NCBI GenBank assembly: GCA_947172415.1
Contig: OX359202.1
Coordinates: 2,501 to 66,500, forward strand
Origin: Chondrosia reniformis
Lineage: Eukaryota > Porifera > Demospongiae > Chondrillida > Chondrillidae
Direction: 5' to 3'
Length of the DNA stretch: 64,000 nt
The stretch's first letter is position 1; the number at the start of each line of letters is the position of its first letter. This document shows positions 1 to 11,400 of this stretch, one piece after another. Under the pieces are notes generated by a model, which saw only the letters and a list, made by a program, of their open reading frames with translations, did not search any database and was not told the DNA's origin. A program made the translations under genes and the position numbers.

Positions 1-560
1 TCACGCCCGTACCAAGCATTGAATTATGGATATATAATGTAATACTGTTCCTAGTCATTGTTTGCTGCAGTTATAACATGCATTCCTAGCAAAATATCTA
101 ACCGCAACAATACTTAAAGTATAGGCTTGAACAGGGCTCCTGTTCAAAACTGCGGTAAATTCAAAATTTCAAAAACACCCCATGTGTTTTATGCCTTTCC
201 CAAAGCTACACACTTCTAGTTTTTTAGCTCATCATTCTTACTCCAAAAGTATGCCCAATAGAGTTTATTTGGAGTCGATACGACTTCCACAAGTAAAGAT
301 ATACTTTTCGAAATTTTCCAATTTTTAGGTCTCAACTAAGAGCTAAAAGAACACCACTAACAGAAAAAAGAGAGCTTTAAATTTCCTCAATCACTAAGGA
401 ACACTTGTCACTAGCTTTAAACTACATGCTCAATTAATTGTTCCTGCATACGCTATACAAAAGTTCAATAAAATATAAATGAATAACTTAATTCCTAAAC
501 CGCAAATACCCAAGCAAATTAGCAATAGAAGTAAACCATAACATATCATATAGACTAAAA
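1..560. other. AT-rich stretch without recognisable gene
   Basis: No open reading frame with recognisable protein character, RNA gene or tandem repeat is visible here. The composition is AT-rich, typical of intergenic DNA in this window. Confidence 0.5.
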
Positions 561-720
561 TTTTTGCTACATCCCTCCCCCCACTCCCGTGAGGAAGGGA
601 TGTAGCAGGGCAAAATGGGCATCAATCGAAAGCTCTCGAGGAGCTCTTTCCAATGATGCCCATTTTGAAGGGGTGGCATGGGTGCCAAATAGGCACGGGT
701 GTGATTTGTGGGCCCCTGGC
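561..720. repeat. 160-bp hairpin-rich direct repeat, copy A
   Basis: This segment recurs without a visible difference at 914-1073. It contains nested inverted repeats: GCTACATCCCT pairs with AGGGATGTAGC, and AAAATGGGCATCA pairs with TGATGCCCATTTT around a loop that itself contains AGCTC/GAGCT. It therefore folds as consecutive hairpins. The flanks of the two copies differ, so this is a discrete repeated unit, perhaps a foldback or non-autonomous mobile element. No coding capacity is credible. Confidence 0.85.
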
Positions 721-913
721 ATAGCTGAACAGGGGGTCTTCCATTCCGAGGGGCTCAAAAAAATTGACAGGCTCCACAAAATGGACCTAGGACTTGAAAT
801 GGTTGAGTCCTGATCCAAACGATGGACTGACAAGGTTTCAGCATGCTAGCGTGGGGGAGTTTCTCAGGAAAATGTTTCCACTAATTGCCTTTTCTTGGCG
901 AGCCTGTATATCT

Positions 914-1073
914 TTTTTGCTACATCCCTCCCCCCACTCCCGTGAGGAAGGGATGTAGCAGGGCAAAATGGGCATCAATCGAAAGCTCTCGAGGAGCTCT
1001 TTCCAATGATGCCCATTTTGAAGGGGTGGCATGGGTGCCAAATAGGCACGGGTGTGATTTGTGGGCCCCTGGC
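914..1073. repeat. 160-bp hairpin-rich direct repeat, copy B
   Basis: This is a second copy of the unit at 561-720, in the same orientation and separated from it by 193 bp. I see no base difference between the copies, which implies recent duplication or homogenisation. Confidence 0.85.
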
Positions 1074-1700
1074 TTTTTTTAATGATTAATATGTACCACC
1101 GTCCTGTTCATTGAATGGTTTTGGTACAAAAATTGCCAATATTTCACTTTTACTTTATGTGTAAGACGTGGGTTTGTGTGCTAAGCCTGCTTTAATTGTT
1201 CAATGGTTGCATTTGGCCGACTATAACTTAATGTAGCCTATGTATCTGAAATGCGTAGTTTGTTTGCGATTGCATCATTCTTTCGACGTTTTTCAAGAGT
1301 CTTCTATTAGTTTACAAGTATCAATAGTGTTTCTCAGTTATGTCTGGTTAGTTTCTTGAGCAGGTTTAGTTTATTTTTCATTAGGGCGATTGTAATGGTA
1401 ATATACGCAGTATCCGAGAAAATCCAAGACACGTTGTAATTTTATTATATAATTAGTGTCATTTCAACTGCTATTTTACAGACATAAAACTACAAAATTA
1501 ATAAGCTGGAGCTGTATATAATAGTCCTATGTAAATGTTTGGCCTCTTGCGTACTGAAAAACAGATAAGTTAATGGCTAAATACTTTTAAGTCACTTCCG
1601 GATTTTAGATACGGAACACCATGTTTTTATCGCCCGCACATCCATTTTTGCAATGCATATACGAAGCCATAATAATTATTAGTATATTTACAATAAAAAA
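1074..1700. other. AT-rich intergenic stretch
   Basis: I see no gene, RNA or organised repeat here. Confidence 0.45.
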
Positions 1701-1898
1701 ATTAAATTAATAATAGTTCATCCTTAGCTGTTTGGCCACAAAACCTAAATTGAAAAAAGAATGAATGTTAATAAATATATACATAAGTAATTACATAAAA
1801 TTTAAATTAATAATAGCTCATCCTTAGCTGTTTGGCCACAAAACCTAAATTGAAAAAAGAATGTATGTTAATAAATATATACATAAGTAATTACATAT
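1701..1898. repeat. 100-bp tandem duplication, two copies
   Basis: Two AT-rich units of period 100 bp (1701-1798 and 1801-1898) differ at only a few positions. Both carry CATCCTTAGCTGTTTGGCC. They lie directly upstream of the small ORF that begins near 1929. Confidence 0.85.
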
Positions 1899-1928
1899 TA
1901 ACAAACCAACAATGTAGGAATACAACAG

Positions 1929-2585
1929 TGCTGCGACAAGCTTCGTGCTCTGGAGGCTTTAGTCACAAGACATAGCCCTATAGATGGGGACTATGAGGCT
2001 GTCTTCTTATTGCTTTGTCAAGCTGAACAGCTTTTCCTTGGTAAGTCTTGGAGTGATTTTATTAAAATGGAAGGGACAATCACAGTAGTCTTCCCTCTTC
2101 CAGGGTCACCCCAGGATGTGACTCAACCATCCCAGGCTGTAACTCAACCACCCGAGGATGTGACTCAACCACCCGAGGATGTGACTCAACCACCCCAGGC
2201 AGTAAGTCAGTTATCCTCCACATGTACTCATTTGGAGACACCCCAGGCCATCCTGAGCCCATCACCTGAAGGGCAGCTACTTTGTACCATCAAGGAAAGG
2301 GCTCAACTAACAGAAGTTCCCAAGGAACTGACCATACACTATGGAATAAAATCCTTTTGGCTGCCTTACCTTTCAACCACTGCAGTTCACACCTGGGGAA
2401 AGTCTCATGTACTCATACAAGCCCTTGCATGGACTGTGCTTCCTCACAACCACGCTGCCTGGAGCCAAGCCACACTCCGGGACTCCATCTTCACTAACTT
2501 TAGGGAGCATTGGGGCCAGAACTTTGACAGGGAAGTTCAGCTACCATGGCCAGAGCTTCTACATTCCAAAAGAAGGAGGACATAA
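1929..2585 (+). CDS. Unrecognised two-exon ORF (5' end not found)
   Basis: Exon-like 1929-2040 ends at a good donor (GTAAGT) and is in phase with 2104-2585, which follows CTCTTCCAG. The joined reading begins CCDKLRALEALVTRHSP, passes through an imperfect VTQPPED-type repeat, and ends in a conventional-looking region that includes the residues KSFWLPYLSTTAVHTWGKSH before a stop. The upstream start is not visible, because the AT-rich 100-bp duplication lies directly before it. I do not recognise the family. It sits 315 bp upstream of the tyrosine recombinase start on the same strand, so it could be a companion ORF of that element or an independent gene. The function is unknown. Confidence 0.45.
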   Translation, partial: CCDKLRALEALVTRHSPIDGDYEAVFLLLCQAEQLFLGKSWSDFIKMEGTITVVFPLPGSPQDVTQPSQAVTQPPEDVTQPPEDVTQPPQAVSQLSSTCTHLETPQAILSPSPEGQLLCTIKERAQLTEVPKELTIHYGIKSFWLPYLSTTAVHTWGKSHVLIQALAWTVLPHNHAAWSQATLRDSIFTNFREHWGQNFDREVQLPWPELLHSKRRRT

Positions 2586-2900
2586 TTAATTTTAGACCAA
2601 TGACTCAATAATAATAACTAGATAATTAAACCAACATTGTATTAGGATACAGTTAATCTGAATCTGAATGTTGTCTGGTTCCTTCACAATTAACACTGCT
2701 CCCATGTTAATGAACTCATTGACACCCAACAGTGGAATTTGTCTGCTCAATCATGTTAATTGACCAACAGCAGGGGCAAAATGCACCCATATAAGGAAAT
2801 ATTACATCAGAATAAATTTTATGCAAGTTTCAGTATATAAATGAAAGTGTTAAACCAGACTCACCTTAACTTTTCACTTCTTCAAAGACAAAGGACTACC

Positions 2901-5900
2901 ATGGACATTGCGCAAGAAGAGTATCAGGAGTTTCTAATGTTTAAAAGGATGAAAGAACAGGGACACAACACAAACCCACCAGCAGAACCATCATCTAAAC
3001 CAGGTGAGACTCACCATCTAGGAGTCAAGCGGCCACCATCCATCCCAGCTACAAGCCGTATCCTAAATCCTCCCCAACCCAAGGAGCCACAAGGTACATC
3101 CATCCCAACTACAAGTCTCGTCCTAAGTCCTCCCCAACCCAAGGAGCCACAAGGTACATCCATCCCAGCTACAAGCCGCATCCTAAGTCCTCCCCAACCC
3201 AAGGAGCCACAAGGTACATCCATCCCAGCCACAAATCTCGTCCTAAGTCCTCCCCAATACAAGGAGCCACAAGGTACATCCATCCCAGCTACAAATCTCG
3301 TCCTAAGTCCTCCCAAATACAAGGAGCCACAAGGTACATCCATCCCAGCCACAAATCTCGTCCTAAGTCCTCCCCAATACAAGGAGCCACAAGGTACATC
3401 CATCCCAGCCACAAATCTCGTCCTAAGTCCTCCCCAATACAAGGAGCCACAAGGTACATCCATCCCAGCCACAAATCTTGTCCTAAGTCCTCCCCAACCC
3501 AAGGAGCCACAAGGTACATCCATCCCAGCTACAAATCTCGTCCTAAGTCCTCCCCAATACAAGGAGCCACAAGGTACATCCATCCCAGCTACAAATCTCG
3601 TCCTAAGTCCTCCCCAACCCAAGGAGCCACAAGGTACATCCATCCCAGCCACAAATCTCGTCCTAAGTCCTCCCCAATACAAGGAGCCACAAGGTACATC
3701 CATCCCAGCCACAAATCTCGTCCTAAGTCCTCCCCAACCCAAGGAGCCACAAGGTACATCCATCCCAGCCACAAGTCTCGTCCTAAGTCCTCCCCAACCC
3801 AAGGAGCCACAAGGTACATCCATCCCAGCTACAAGCCGCATCCTAAGTCCTCCCCAACCCAAGGAGCCACAAGGTACATATACTACAGCTACAGATTTAC
3901 CTGAGTTAAATATTCAGCCTCCAGTAGTCAACAGACTATCATCTGCTTCATATCACTCTGATTCATCTTTTGATGATTCTGAGTCTGAGGATGATGACGA
4001 CAGTACCTATGAATACATGGTTCCCCCTGTAAAAAAAGGAAAACCAGGAAGAATGCCTAATTATCTTGACCTCAGTCAACACCCTCAATTGGCCAAGCAA
4101 ATTAAAGCTACAGAAAGGTTCTTTCTAAGCAGCACAAATTTGAAAAGGGATGGAGACCGTATCCAGGAATCGACTTGGGAAAAAGTCAAATTACACACTT
4201 TGAGTAAGTAATTGCTATGCAAGTCCTAATTAGGAAAAACATTATACTTCCCTTTTTTGCACAGACTATCTACATTATGTTTCAGTTAATTTTAAGCAAG
4301 AACCCAGTCTAGAAGATACTAGGGATAGTAACATGCTGGAAAGTTTTCTTAACTCTTTAGAGGTTAGTAAACACTGATACATATATGTGTCTTACCATGT
4401 CAAATGCTGAATACCATCCTACCACTTTGTAATTTTCCTCAACACCTCCCTTGCCAGTGTGATCCACCACCATTGCCCCAATCTTTGCTAATATCTCTCA
4501 ATATAGGATAAGCACCTAATGGGAAGCACAATTGGGACGTACATTGACCATCTCTGCTACATTCTACGCTACTTAGCAGCAGAAGAAGACATTTCATATG
4601 ACACACCCTTCTACAAAAGGCTTAAGAAAAAATCAGAATCCTTTAAGAAAGCATCTAGTTCCCTTACAGCTCATCAAAGCAGAGATGCTTTGAAGGCACG
4701 GAGAATGTGGCTTGATTGGTAAGTTTCTAATTAGTGTATCTCTGTTGTTTGTAAATAACATAACAAAATTATATACTAATCTTTCTACTTAGGGACGAAA
4801 TTTTACAGGTGGTGAAACAATGCAAAAATGCATATGCTAGTGAAGACTCTGGTATAAAGAAGGCTGTGCTAGGACAAAAATTTCTAGCACTACTATTCTA
4901 TACAGACCTGCCTCCCAGGAGGTCAAAAGAGTACCAGTCCCTACATTTTATGGTAAAGGCACAAGTACGTATATTGTATTAAATTATCACTGTCTGACTC
5001 ACCTAGGTCTGTCGTCACTTCCTCCCTGCAAACACAGGTACACAAGAAGCTTCCATCGCTGGGAAAGCATGCCACCAAGGCCAACATGCTCCATATAGAT
5101 CTGGAGGGGGACCACGCCTTTCTCTACCTGTCAGATTACAAAACAAAGAAGTTTTACAATGATGATCTGGTCTCTCTGGATGATCACCCCCTACTTTTGC
5201 AACAATTAAAGGAACATATATTAAACAGGAAGGCTTACCTTTGCTCGGATCCAAAGAATTCATCCCTCTTTGTGGTAAGTCAACTGATCAACAATCACTT
5301 CTGCATCTTTATTTCTGAATGTTCTTCTACATGCAGAGACCAGGTGGAAGTCCCTTTACTTCTGGCAGCTGGTCCACCTATATAAAGGGTATTTTTTATC
5401 AATTCACGGGTCAAAATGTGGGGATCAACACTATAAGGTCAAGTTTTGTTACTAATCTAGAGGAGATGGACTTATCGGAGAAACTTAAGACATCTTTAGC
5501 AAGGTCCATGAAGCACAATAGAAAAACGGTAAGCTGACTACTTTAGTACCTGCTGAACGGAGTCACATTTATCTTATCACATATACATAGCAACTGTCAG
5601 AGTATGACAGACGAACAAGCATGGACAAGCAAAAGGAGGCACATGAATTTTCAAGAACCATGCTCCAAACAAGCTTATTAGGTGACTCCAACTGTGAGGG
5701 CTCACCAAAGAGGTCTGCTACAGCAGACGACATCATAGAAAACACAACATTGGAACCTACCATTGGAGAACTTGTGGCTATCAAGACAGATGGATCCTTC
5801 GGGAAAGTGTACAGACTTCAAGGTGAAGACATCATCCTTTCTCCACTCAGGCACCACCTAGGAGAAAATGGCTACAAGTTTACAGCAGGACAGACAAGGA

Positions 5901-5986
5901 AAGTCAAGCTGGGACAAATTCTGTTCCCAATTGACTACACATACGACAAAACAGCTAACTTATATTACATACGCTACAAATTTTAA
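2901..5986 (+). CDS. Crypton-like tyrosine recombinase (transposase), intact, seven exons
   Basis: Seven exons join in phase: 2901-4203, 4265-4362, 4507-4718, 4793-4964, 5038-5274, 5337-5528 and 5591-5986. They give about 869 residues with no internal stop. The start is chosen at 2901 because it has an ACCATGG context. The N-terminal half has about 14 copies of a 20-residue repeat and then an acidic Ser/Asp stretch. The C-terminal half reads as a tyrosine recombinase: an Arg in LPPRRSKEY, a Lys in LSDYKTKKFY, GINTIRSSF where HxxR is expected (His replaced by Asn), and a His and Tyr in MKHNRKTQLSEYDRR. A small beta-rich tail of about 90 residues follows. Such enzymes recombine DNA through a tyrosine-DNA intermediate. 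Crypton-type elements are the closest family I can name; a domesticated host gene is the alternative. Confidence 0.75.
3031..3874 (+). repeat. 60-bp coding minisatellite in the recombinase gene
   Basis: About 14 units of exactly 60 bp encode a Pro-rich 20-residue repeat (core IPATNLVLSPPQ then KEPQGTS). Units differ mainly by CAACCC/CAATAC and AGCC/AGCT changes. The frame is preserved throughout, and the region forms a probably disordered spacer between the N-terminus and the catalytic domain. Confidence 0.95.
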
Positions 5987-6058
5987 GTATTTTCAAGCTT
6001 ATAATGTTGTTTATTAAATGCGACTTTATACAGTGACTCCTTAAAATGATAAAAATTG

Positions 6059-6531
6059 CCCCCTAACCCTAAGGGTTAGGGGGCAATTAGGGTTAGGGTT
6101 AGGGTTAGGGTTAGGGTTTATGGGCTAGGGTTTATGGGCTAGGGTTTATGGGCTAGGGTTTATGGGCTAGGGTTTATGGGCTAGGGTTTATGGGCTAGGG
6201 TTTATGGGCTAGGGTTTATGGGCTAGGGTTTATGGGCTAGGGTTTATGGGCTAGGGTTTATGGGCTAGGGTTTATGGGCTAGGGTTTATGGGCTAGGGTT
6301 TATGGGCTAGGGTTTATGGGCTAGGGTTTATGGGCTAGGGTTTATGGGCTAGGGTTTATGGGCTAGGGTTTATGGGCTAGGGTTTATGGGCTAGGGTTTA
6401 TGGGCTAGGGTTTATGGGCTAGGGTTTATGGGCTAGGGTTTATGGGCTAGGGTTTATGGGCTAGGGTTTATGGGCTAGGGTTTATGGGCTAGGGTTTATG
6501 GGCTAGGGTTTATGGGCTAGGGTTTATGGGC
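6059..6531 (+). repeat. Interstitial telomere-type array with degenerate 14-bp units
   Basis: The array opens with a head-to-head telomeric palindrome (GCCCCCTAACCCT, a central A, AGGGTTAGGGGGC). About five TTAGGG units follow, then roughly 29 nearly uniform copies of TTTATGGGCTAGGG. TTAGGG is the usual animal telomere unit. The 14-mer looks like a derived telomeric variant. The array starts about 75 bp after the recombinase stop codon and ends abruptly at 6531. Confidence 0.9.
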
Positions 6532-6749
6532 TTCGCTTCGTAGGAAAATATATCTAACTGACACTCACTTGACTAATATATTGATAAGCCTCATTCTCCA
6601 GACCAATTCTCAGCTGCCAGAGCTCCTTGCAGGAATATTCTGAGGGAGATCACCGGAATGACCTCGTTAAGTGTCAGTACAGTCCTGACAGAAATCCAAA
6701 ATCTTTTCATATTTCCTCTGCCATTGTTCATCCTAAAGGCCTGAACTGA

Positions 6750-6925
6750 TGAACTCCATTTCAAGGTTCACTTTGCTAATGAAAAACAGAAAACATGTGT
6801 ACAAGTGTAAATATAATAGGAATACAATAGTAATATACATAACAGTTTTATAATAGGTATACAATAGGTAAGGTGCAGAGAGTTCGCCCTTACTTGTGCA
6901 AAGGCTAGCTATGATGATTAGTGAA
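6750..6925. repeat. Dispersed repeat, copy 1 (shared with 9490-9815)
   Basis: AAGGTTCACTTTGCTAATGA, AACAGAAAACATGTGTACA and CTTACTTGTGCAAAGGC occur in the same order here and at 9490-9815, with an AT-rich ATAATAG tract of variable length between them. It looks like a small non-autonomous mobile element with an expandable core. Confidence 0.7.
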
Positions 6926-7452
6926 TAATTAAGTTAAATGTACGTATCTTTCCTCTCTACTTGATTCTACTGATAACTCTCTTGTCAATCATAGCTGACA
7001 ACAGAGAAGTCAATGAAGGCACAGGATCTTGGTAATATGACTGCATAAGCTATGACGCAATCGTTGGCTGAATTGTTTAAATCGATGAAGATACGGTTAC
7101 GTTCGAAATCAACAGCTGCATTCGCAAATTTGGTGAAGAATTTAATTTGGCGAGCTCCAAATTACTCACCAAATTTAAGTCTTAGCCAAATTTTACAATA
7201 TGTATTGCATATAACTGTATAGGGTATATATTTCATTCTTACCGCATATTGCTCATCAGAATGGTCTGCTCTGAAGTGATGAATGAAACCGGCCACTTGC
7301 TCTTGTTCCTCCGTCTCCAGATCAGAATTAACCTAATTCATATATACATACATACATCGGGTGAATAACACTAAAGATATTCACACTAACATATACGTAC
7401 TTAATAGAATAAGATATGAAGGTTTATTGAGCTTCAGAAACATGAATTGATA

Positions 7453-7540
7453 AATTCTGAACTTTCGACCCTGAGGTCTTCATCAGCAATATATGATATA
7501 TTGCTGATGAAGACCTCAAGGTCGAAACGTTCAGAATTCA
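7453..7540. repeat. Long near-perfect hairpin
   Basis: Two arms of about 40 nt, around CAGCAATATATGATATATTGCTG, form an inverted repeat. Each arm carries the GATGAAGACCT and GGTCGAAA words that recur in invertebrate foldback elements. This is probably a transposon remnant; no coding role is seen. Confidence 0.8.
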
Positions 7541-8062
7541 GCTGTAAGTTGGATACAACACATGATACTTTTGCGACACCTCTTCGACGACTCAGTTTCC
7601 CCGATACAAAGATAATTTAATTACAGAACACCTCTCTCAACAGCTACGCTCGAGCTATTCACCTCGCTTGCAACATCGCCTTCTCCTTGCGACACTGCTC
7701 CAAGTTCTGTTTCAAGTCCTCCACTTGAACTTTGAGGCGATCGTTTTCGTTTTAAGCTAAGCGATTATCTTGTCTTCCTTGCCCATTTTGTCCTCGCTCG
7801 AACTGACTGCTCTACAGAGATGGGAAGGATTAATAGGTGCGGCCGTGTCGATTAATTTGTCAGACGCAATCGAATCACAGTCGCCACTCCATTAAACTGC
7901 GACTCAATCAAGTCGAAGCCAGTCTCACACAATATCTTACCTCTTAGTACAGCTCTCAGTTTTAATCAATTCTCGGCTCATCTGCCTTTTATATCTCGTG
8001 GCGCATGCGTAATATTTTTCGTAATTATAACGTTGCGTAATTTTCCTTTGAAAGTCGTCGAA

Positions 8063-8286
8063 TAACCAATCAATAATGGTCCGGATCGATTAAGAAATCG
8101 GTATTTTCAGCCACCCTATTCAAACGTCTTTAGCGCAAACATGCAGTGAGATAGAAATTCCTAATTGCGCACACTATGTTCTCTCAAAAAGGCCTGTGTA
8201 ATGATGTTTATTTGAAGTTGATAGCTTTCGTAGTGTTTGAGATATGAGTGGGCGAAAATCGATCCGGCCGATTATTGATTGGGTAC
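8063..8286. mobile_element. MITE-like element with ~28-bp terminal inverted repeats and TA flanks
   Basis: ACCAATCAATAATGGTCCGG at the left pairs with the reverse complement of CCGGCCGATTATTGATTGGG at the right. A TA dinucleotide lies immediately outside each end, as expected for Tc1/mariner-type insertion. The ~190-bp interior has no ORF. Confidence 0.65.
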
Positions 8287-8447
8287 TCTATGCACTGTGT
8301 TACATCGTACTAATCGTCAGGCTATATATCAACGCGCTCTAACCAAAAAATGATGCCTCATAAAGGGGCCGAAATTGGTCATTTCAGATGCAATTATTTA
8401 CTTGTACATTTTAATGTGATTCTGCATATAATAAGCTTTACAAGTAT

Positions 8448-11400
8448 TTAACATTGAAACAAAAGTGTTTGCAGGTAGTCATGGAAACACTCCTCCTCTT
8501 TATCTTTTGGTACGCTGTACTGCTCTACCAGTTGGTGCACTTCCACTGTGCCATCCTCAAAGGACAGAACCAGCTGAGACTGACTACTCGGAGACAGAGC
8601 CACTCTCTGATTGAGAGCAATGCTAGCAATCTTCATATTCTGTGCTTCGGCCTTTAACACATGTATGTATTAAAAGTGACAACCTTACCACAAGTGTATG
8701 GTAGATGAATCATCCAGGACAATAAATACACTTGGGCGGTGATGGGACCACATCAGCTGATGAATGGGTTTTCCCCTTGTGGACCGGTTCCATGACAACA
8801 GAGGTCGCTCATATTTTGTGTTATATAGTAACAAGGTCCCATCGCTACGTCCTACCACAAAGTGATCGGGTTGCCATGGCGAGAAGGCTAGACTGGTGAC
8901 ATTAGCAATCTGTTCTAAAGACAACAAAATCGGAAACTGCTGTTATCACAAAAATGAACCACAACCATTCTGAACCTACTTAGTATCGCACTTGACAATA
9001 TGCACATACCTTGAGGTCTTTTGTACTCCCTTGGCACCGGTCTACTACCATACCTCTGGCAGTGCAAGACACCTCCCTACAGCACAACACAAGGAGCCAA
9101 CTGTCACACACTGCTAGATATAAGTCATAGCACAGTTGGCACATTTACCGTGTCGGTCCCCACGTAAAAGTGGTTGAGGTCTCTAGGGTGGAAGGCTAGA
9201 CTATGGACAGTCATTGTGGTTACCATGCCAACAGAAGTGGGGGAGGGATCCATCACTTGGAAGGTGGAGCTCTTTATCAACTTCACTTTGGCTGATGGAG
9301 CTAGTCCTTAGAGTGTAAGGAAAACATGAGCATGTGATTGAATGGAGAGAGGGCGGCCATCTTGTACCTACCTAGGTCTGTAATGGATCCATGAGGGTCT
9401 GGCTGTCCCAACTCTGCTACCACCCAAATGATTACCTTACCAGTAACATCCATTGTCGCTATCTGAAATGACAAGCCAACAGGCCTAGTGATGAACTGTC
9501 CATTGCAAGGTTCACTTTGCTAATGATAAACAGAAAACATGTGTACACCTTTAAATAAAATAGGAATATAATAGCTATATACATAATAGCTGTATAATAG
9601 CTATATACATAATAGCTGTACAATAGCTATATAATAGCTATATACATAATAGCTGTACAATAGCTATATACATAATAGCTGTACAATAGCTATATAATAG
9701 CTATATACATAATAGTTATATAATAGGCATACAATCGGCAAGGTGCGAGGGTTCAATTAACTAAAGGAAGCCTTACTTGTGCAAAGGCAATGATTAGTAT
9801 TAGTGAAGTTTTTAATGCCAAATCAGCAAGGAAATGAGAAGGAGAGGGAGAGGGAGAGGGAGAGTTGGAGGAGAGGGAGAGGGGAGAGGAGAGGAGAGGA
9901 AATGAGAAGGAGAGGGAGAGGGGAGGGGGAGGGAGAGGGAGATATAATGAAATCTGTCACATTTACATAACATACCAGCACTGAAAGCAATCACTGATTT
10001 TCCCTTCTGCTGTGCCTGTAGAGCTGTCTCTCCATTAACAACAGGGTTCTCCTCCTCCAATATAATTGAGATAACCTACATACATACCGTATGTAACAAA
10101 TAATACTCATTCTTATAACAGTTACCATAGAGCTACCAGTAACAGACTAAAGCACATTCTAAATTATCATGTCACATGACAGTCACATGACACTCTTACT
10201 CGTCCAGCTGTGTGGAGGAAAGAAGACAGCTTTGCAGAATCCATGACATTCAAGTGTTCTGTATCCATAGCAACCATGTTGGAATTCAGTTCTGTAGAAT
10301 AGCAACAATGTGAGTCACATGACAATCACAAGGTAGTTATGTGACTGCCTACCTTTGTCTCCTCCTGATATGCTAGCCCCCTCCTGAGGATGCTGCGTCC
10401 ATTTTTCTGTAGTACTAATTTCCTCTGTTTGTGTATCATTCTCAAAAGTGTCCTCTCCCGTTTCTATGGCAACCTTCCGGGCATTTCTTTATCCAAAACT
10501 TCTCATATATACCTCATATTCTGACATTGGAGGAAGATCAAATATCTCCATGGCAACCACATCTAAATCAATCAAATCCACTCTACAGGAAGTGACAATT
10601 GTAGCTCTACAGGAAGTGACAGCTTTAAATCTACAGGAAGTGATATTTTTAGATCTACCGAAAGTGAGTTGTAGCTCTACAGGAAGTGACAGTTCCAGAG
10701 GCACTTGGACCAAATTAAGAAATTAAAATTTATTTACTTTTGAATAGGAGGAGAAGGTACGTAGTTCATTTTGAGGAAGAGTATGTTCAACTGTAGTACA
10801 TAAAATAAAGAAACATTCTACTTGCCTCATCAAGATGATCTTCTTCAATTTGAGTACCTTCCTCCAAATCTTCACTTGAGGCATCTTCAAATTCATCATT
10901 GTAATCCTGTACATATAATATCATGTGACTTGCATGTGACCACCATGTGATTCCCATAGCCATTTTACTTCAAACTCATCCTCTTCATAATTGATCTCTT
11001 CCTCTGGGAGATCGTCCTCCGTCTGGTCCTTTACCTCTACCATCGGCTGGATGTCTCCTCAAATAGCCCTCTTGTGATCCTCCACATCTGTAACAAACCC
11101 AGGCTCTTTAAGCCCATCCGAATGGACTGCCATCTTCACTGTACTACCTTCCTGAGACGACAAGGTCAGTTCTGATGCAACTGAGTGCAGGTCTGCAGAG
11201 GAAAACACTTGTGGTTCACTCTCATTATCTCCATCTATTTCACTGATATGATCTCTGGTCTTTCCTTTGGAAGTAGAATGTTTGTCCTTTAAAGCCTTTT
11301 GAATATTATTCTCTTCTGTTGTCTCTTTCCTCTTCTCCTTCTTTCTCCTCTCTTCTTGTTTCTGCTCCTCTTTAGGGTTCACTTTCTTAACCTCTTTATT

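Larger units (their letters stand above)
6560..7800 (-). pseudogene. Decayed coiled-coil gene (exon-like pieces)
   Basis: On the minus strand several short exon-like readings appear in order: NENDRLKVQVEDLKQNLEQC near 7640-7770 (charged coiled coil, preceded by an in-frame TAA), VNSDLETEEQEQVAGFIHHF near 7255-7330, DEQWQRKYEKILDFCQDC near 6680-6740, and CKELWQLRIGLENEAYQYIS near 6570-6625 with a GTGAGT donor after it. The in-frame stops and the lack of clean junctions suggest a pseudogene, although a spliced gene with unusual boundaries is possible. I do not recognise the family. Confidence 0.3.

Noticed and set aside
488..1082. Several 65-88 codon ORFs over the 160-bp duplication
   Set aside because: They arise from the repeated hairpin unit in both directions.
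3011..3862. 283-codon minus-strand ORF (GMDVPCGSLGWGGLRTRF repeats)
   Set aside because: Antisense of the recombinase 60-bp coding repeat, which is itself supported by phase-consistent splicing.
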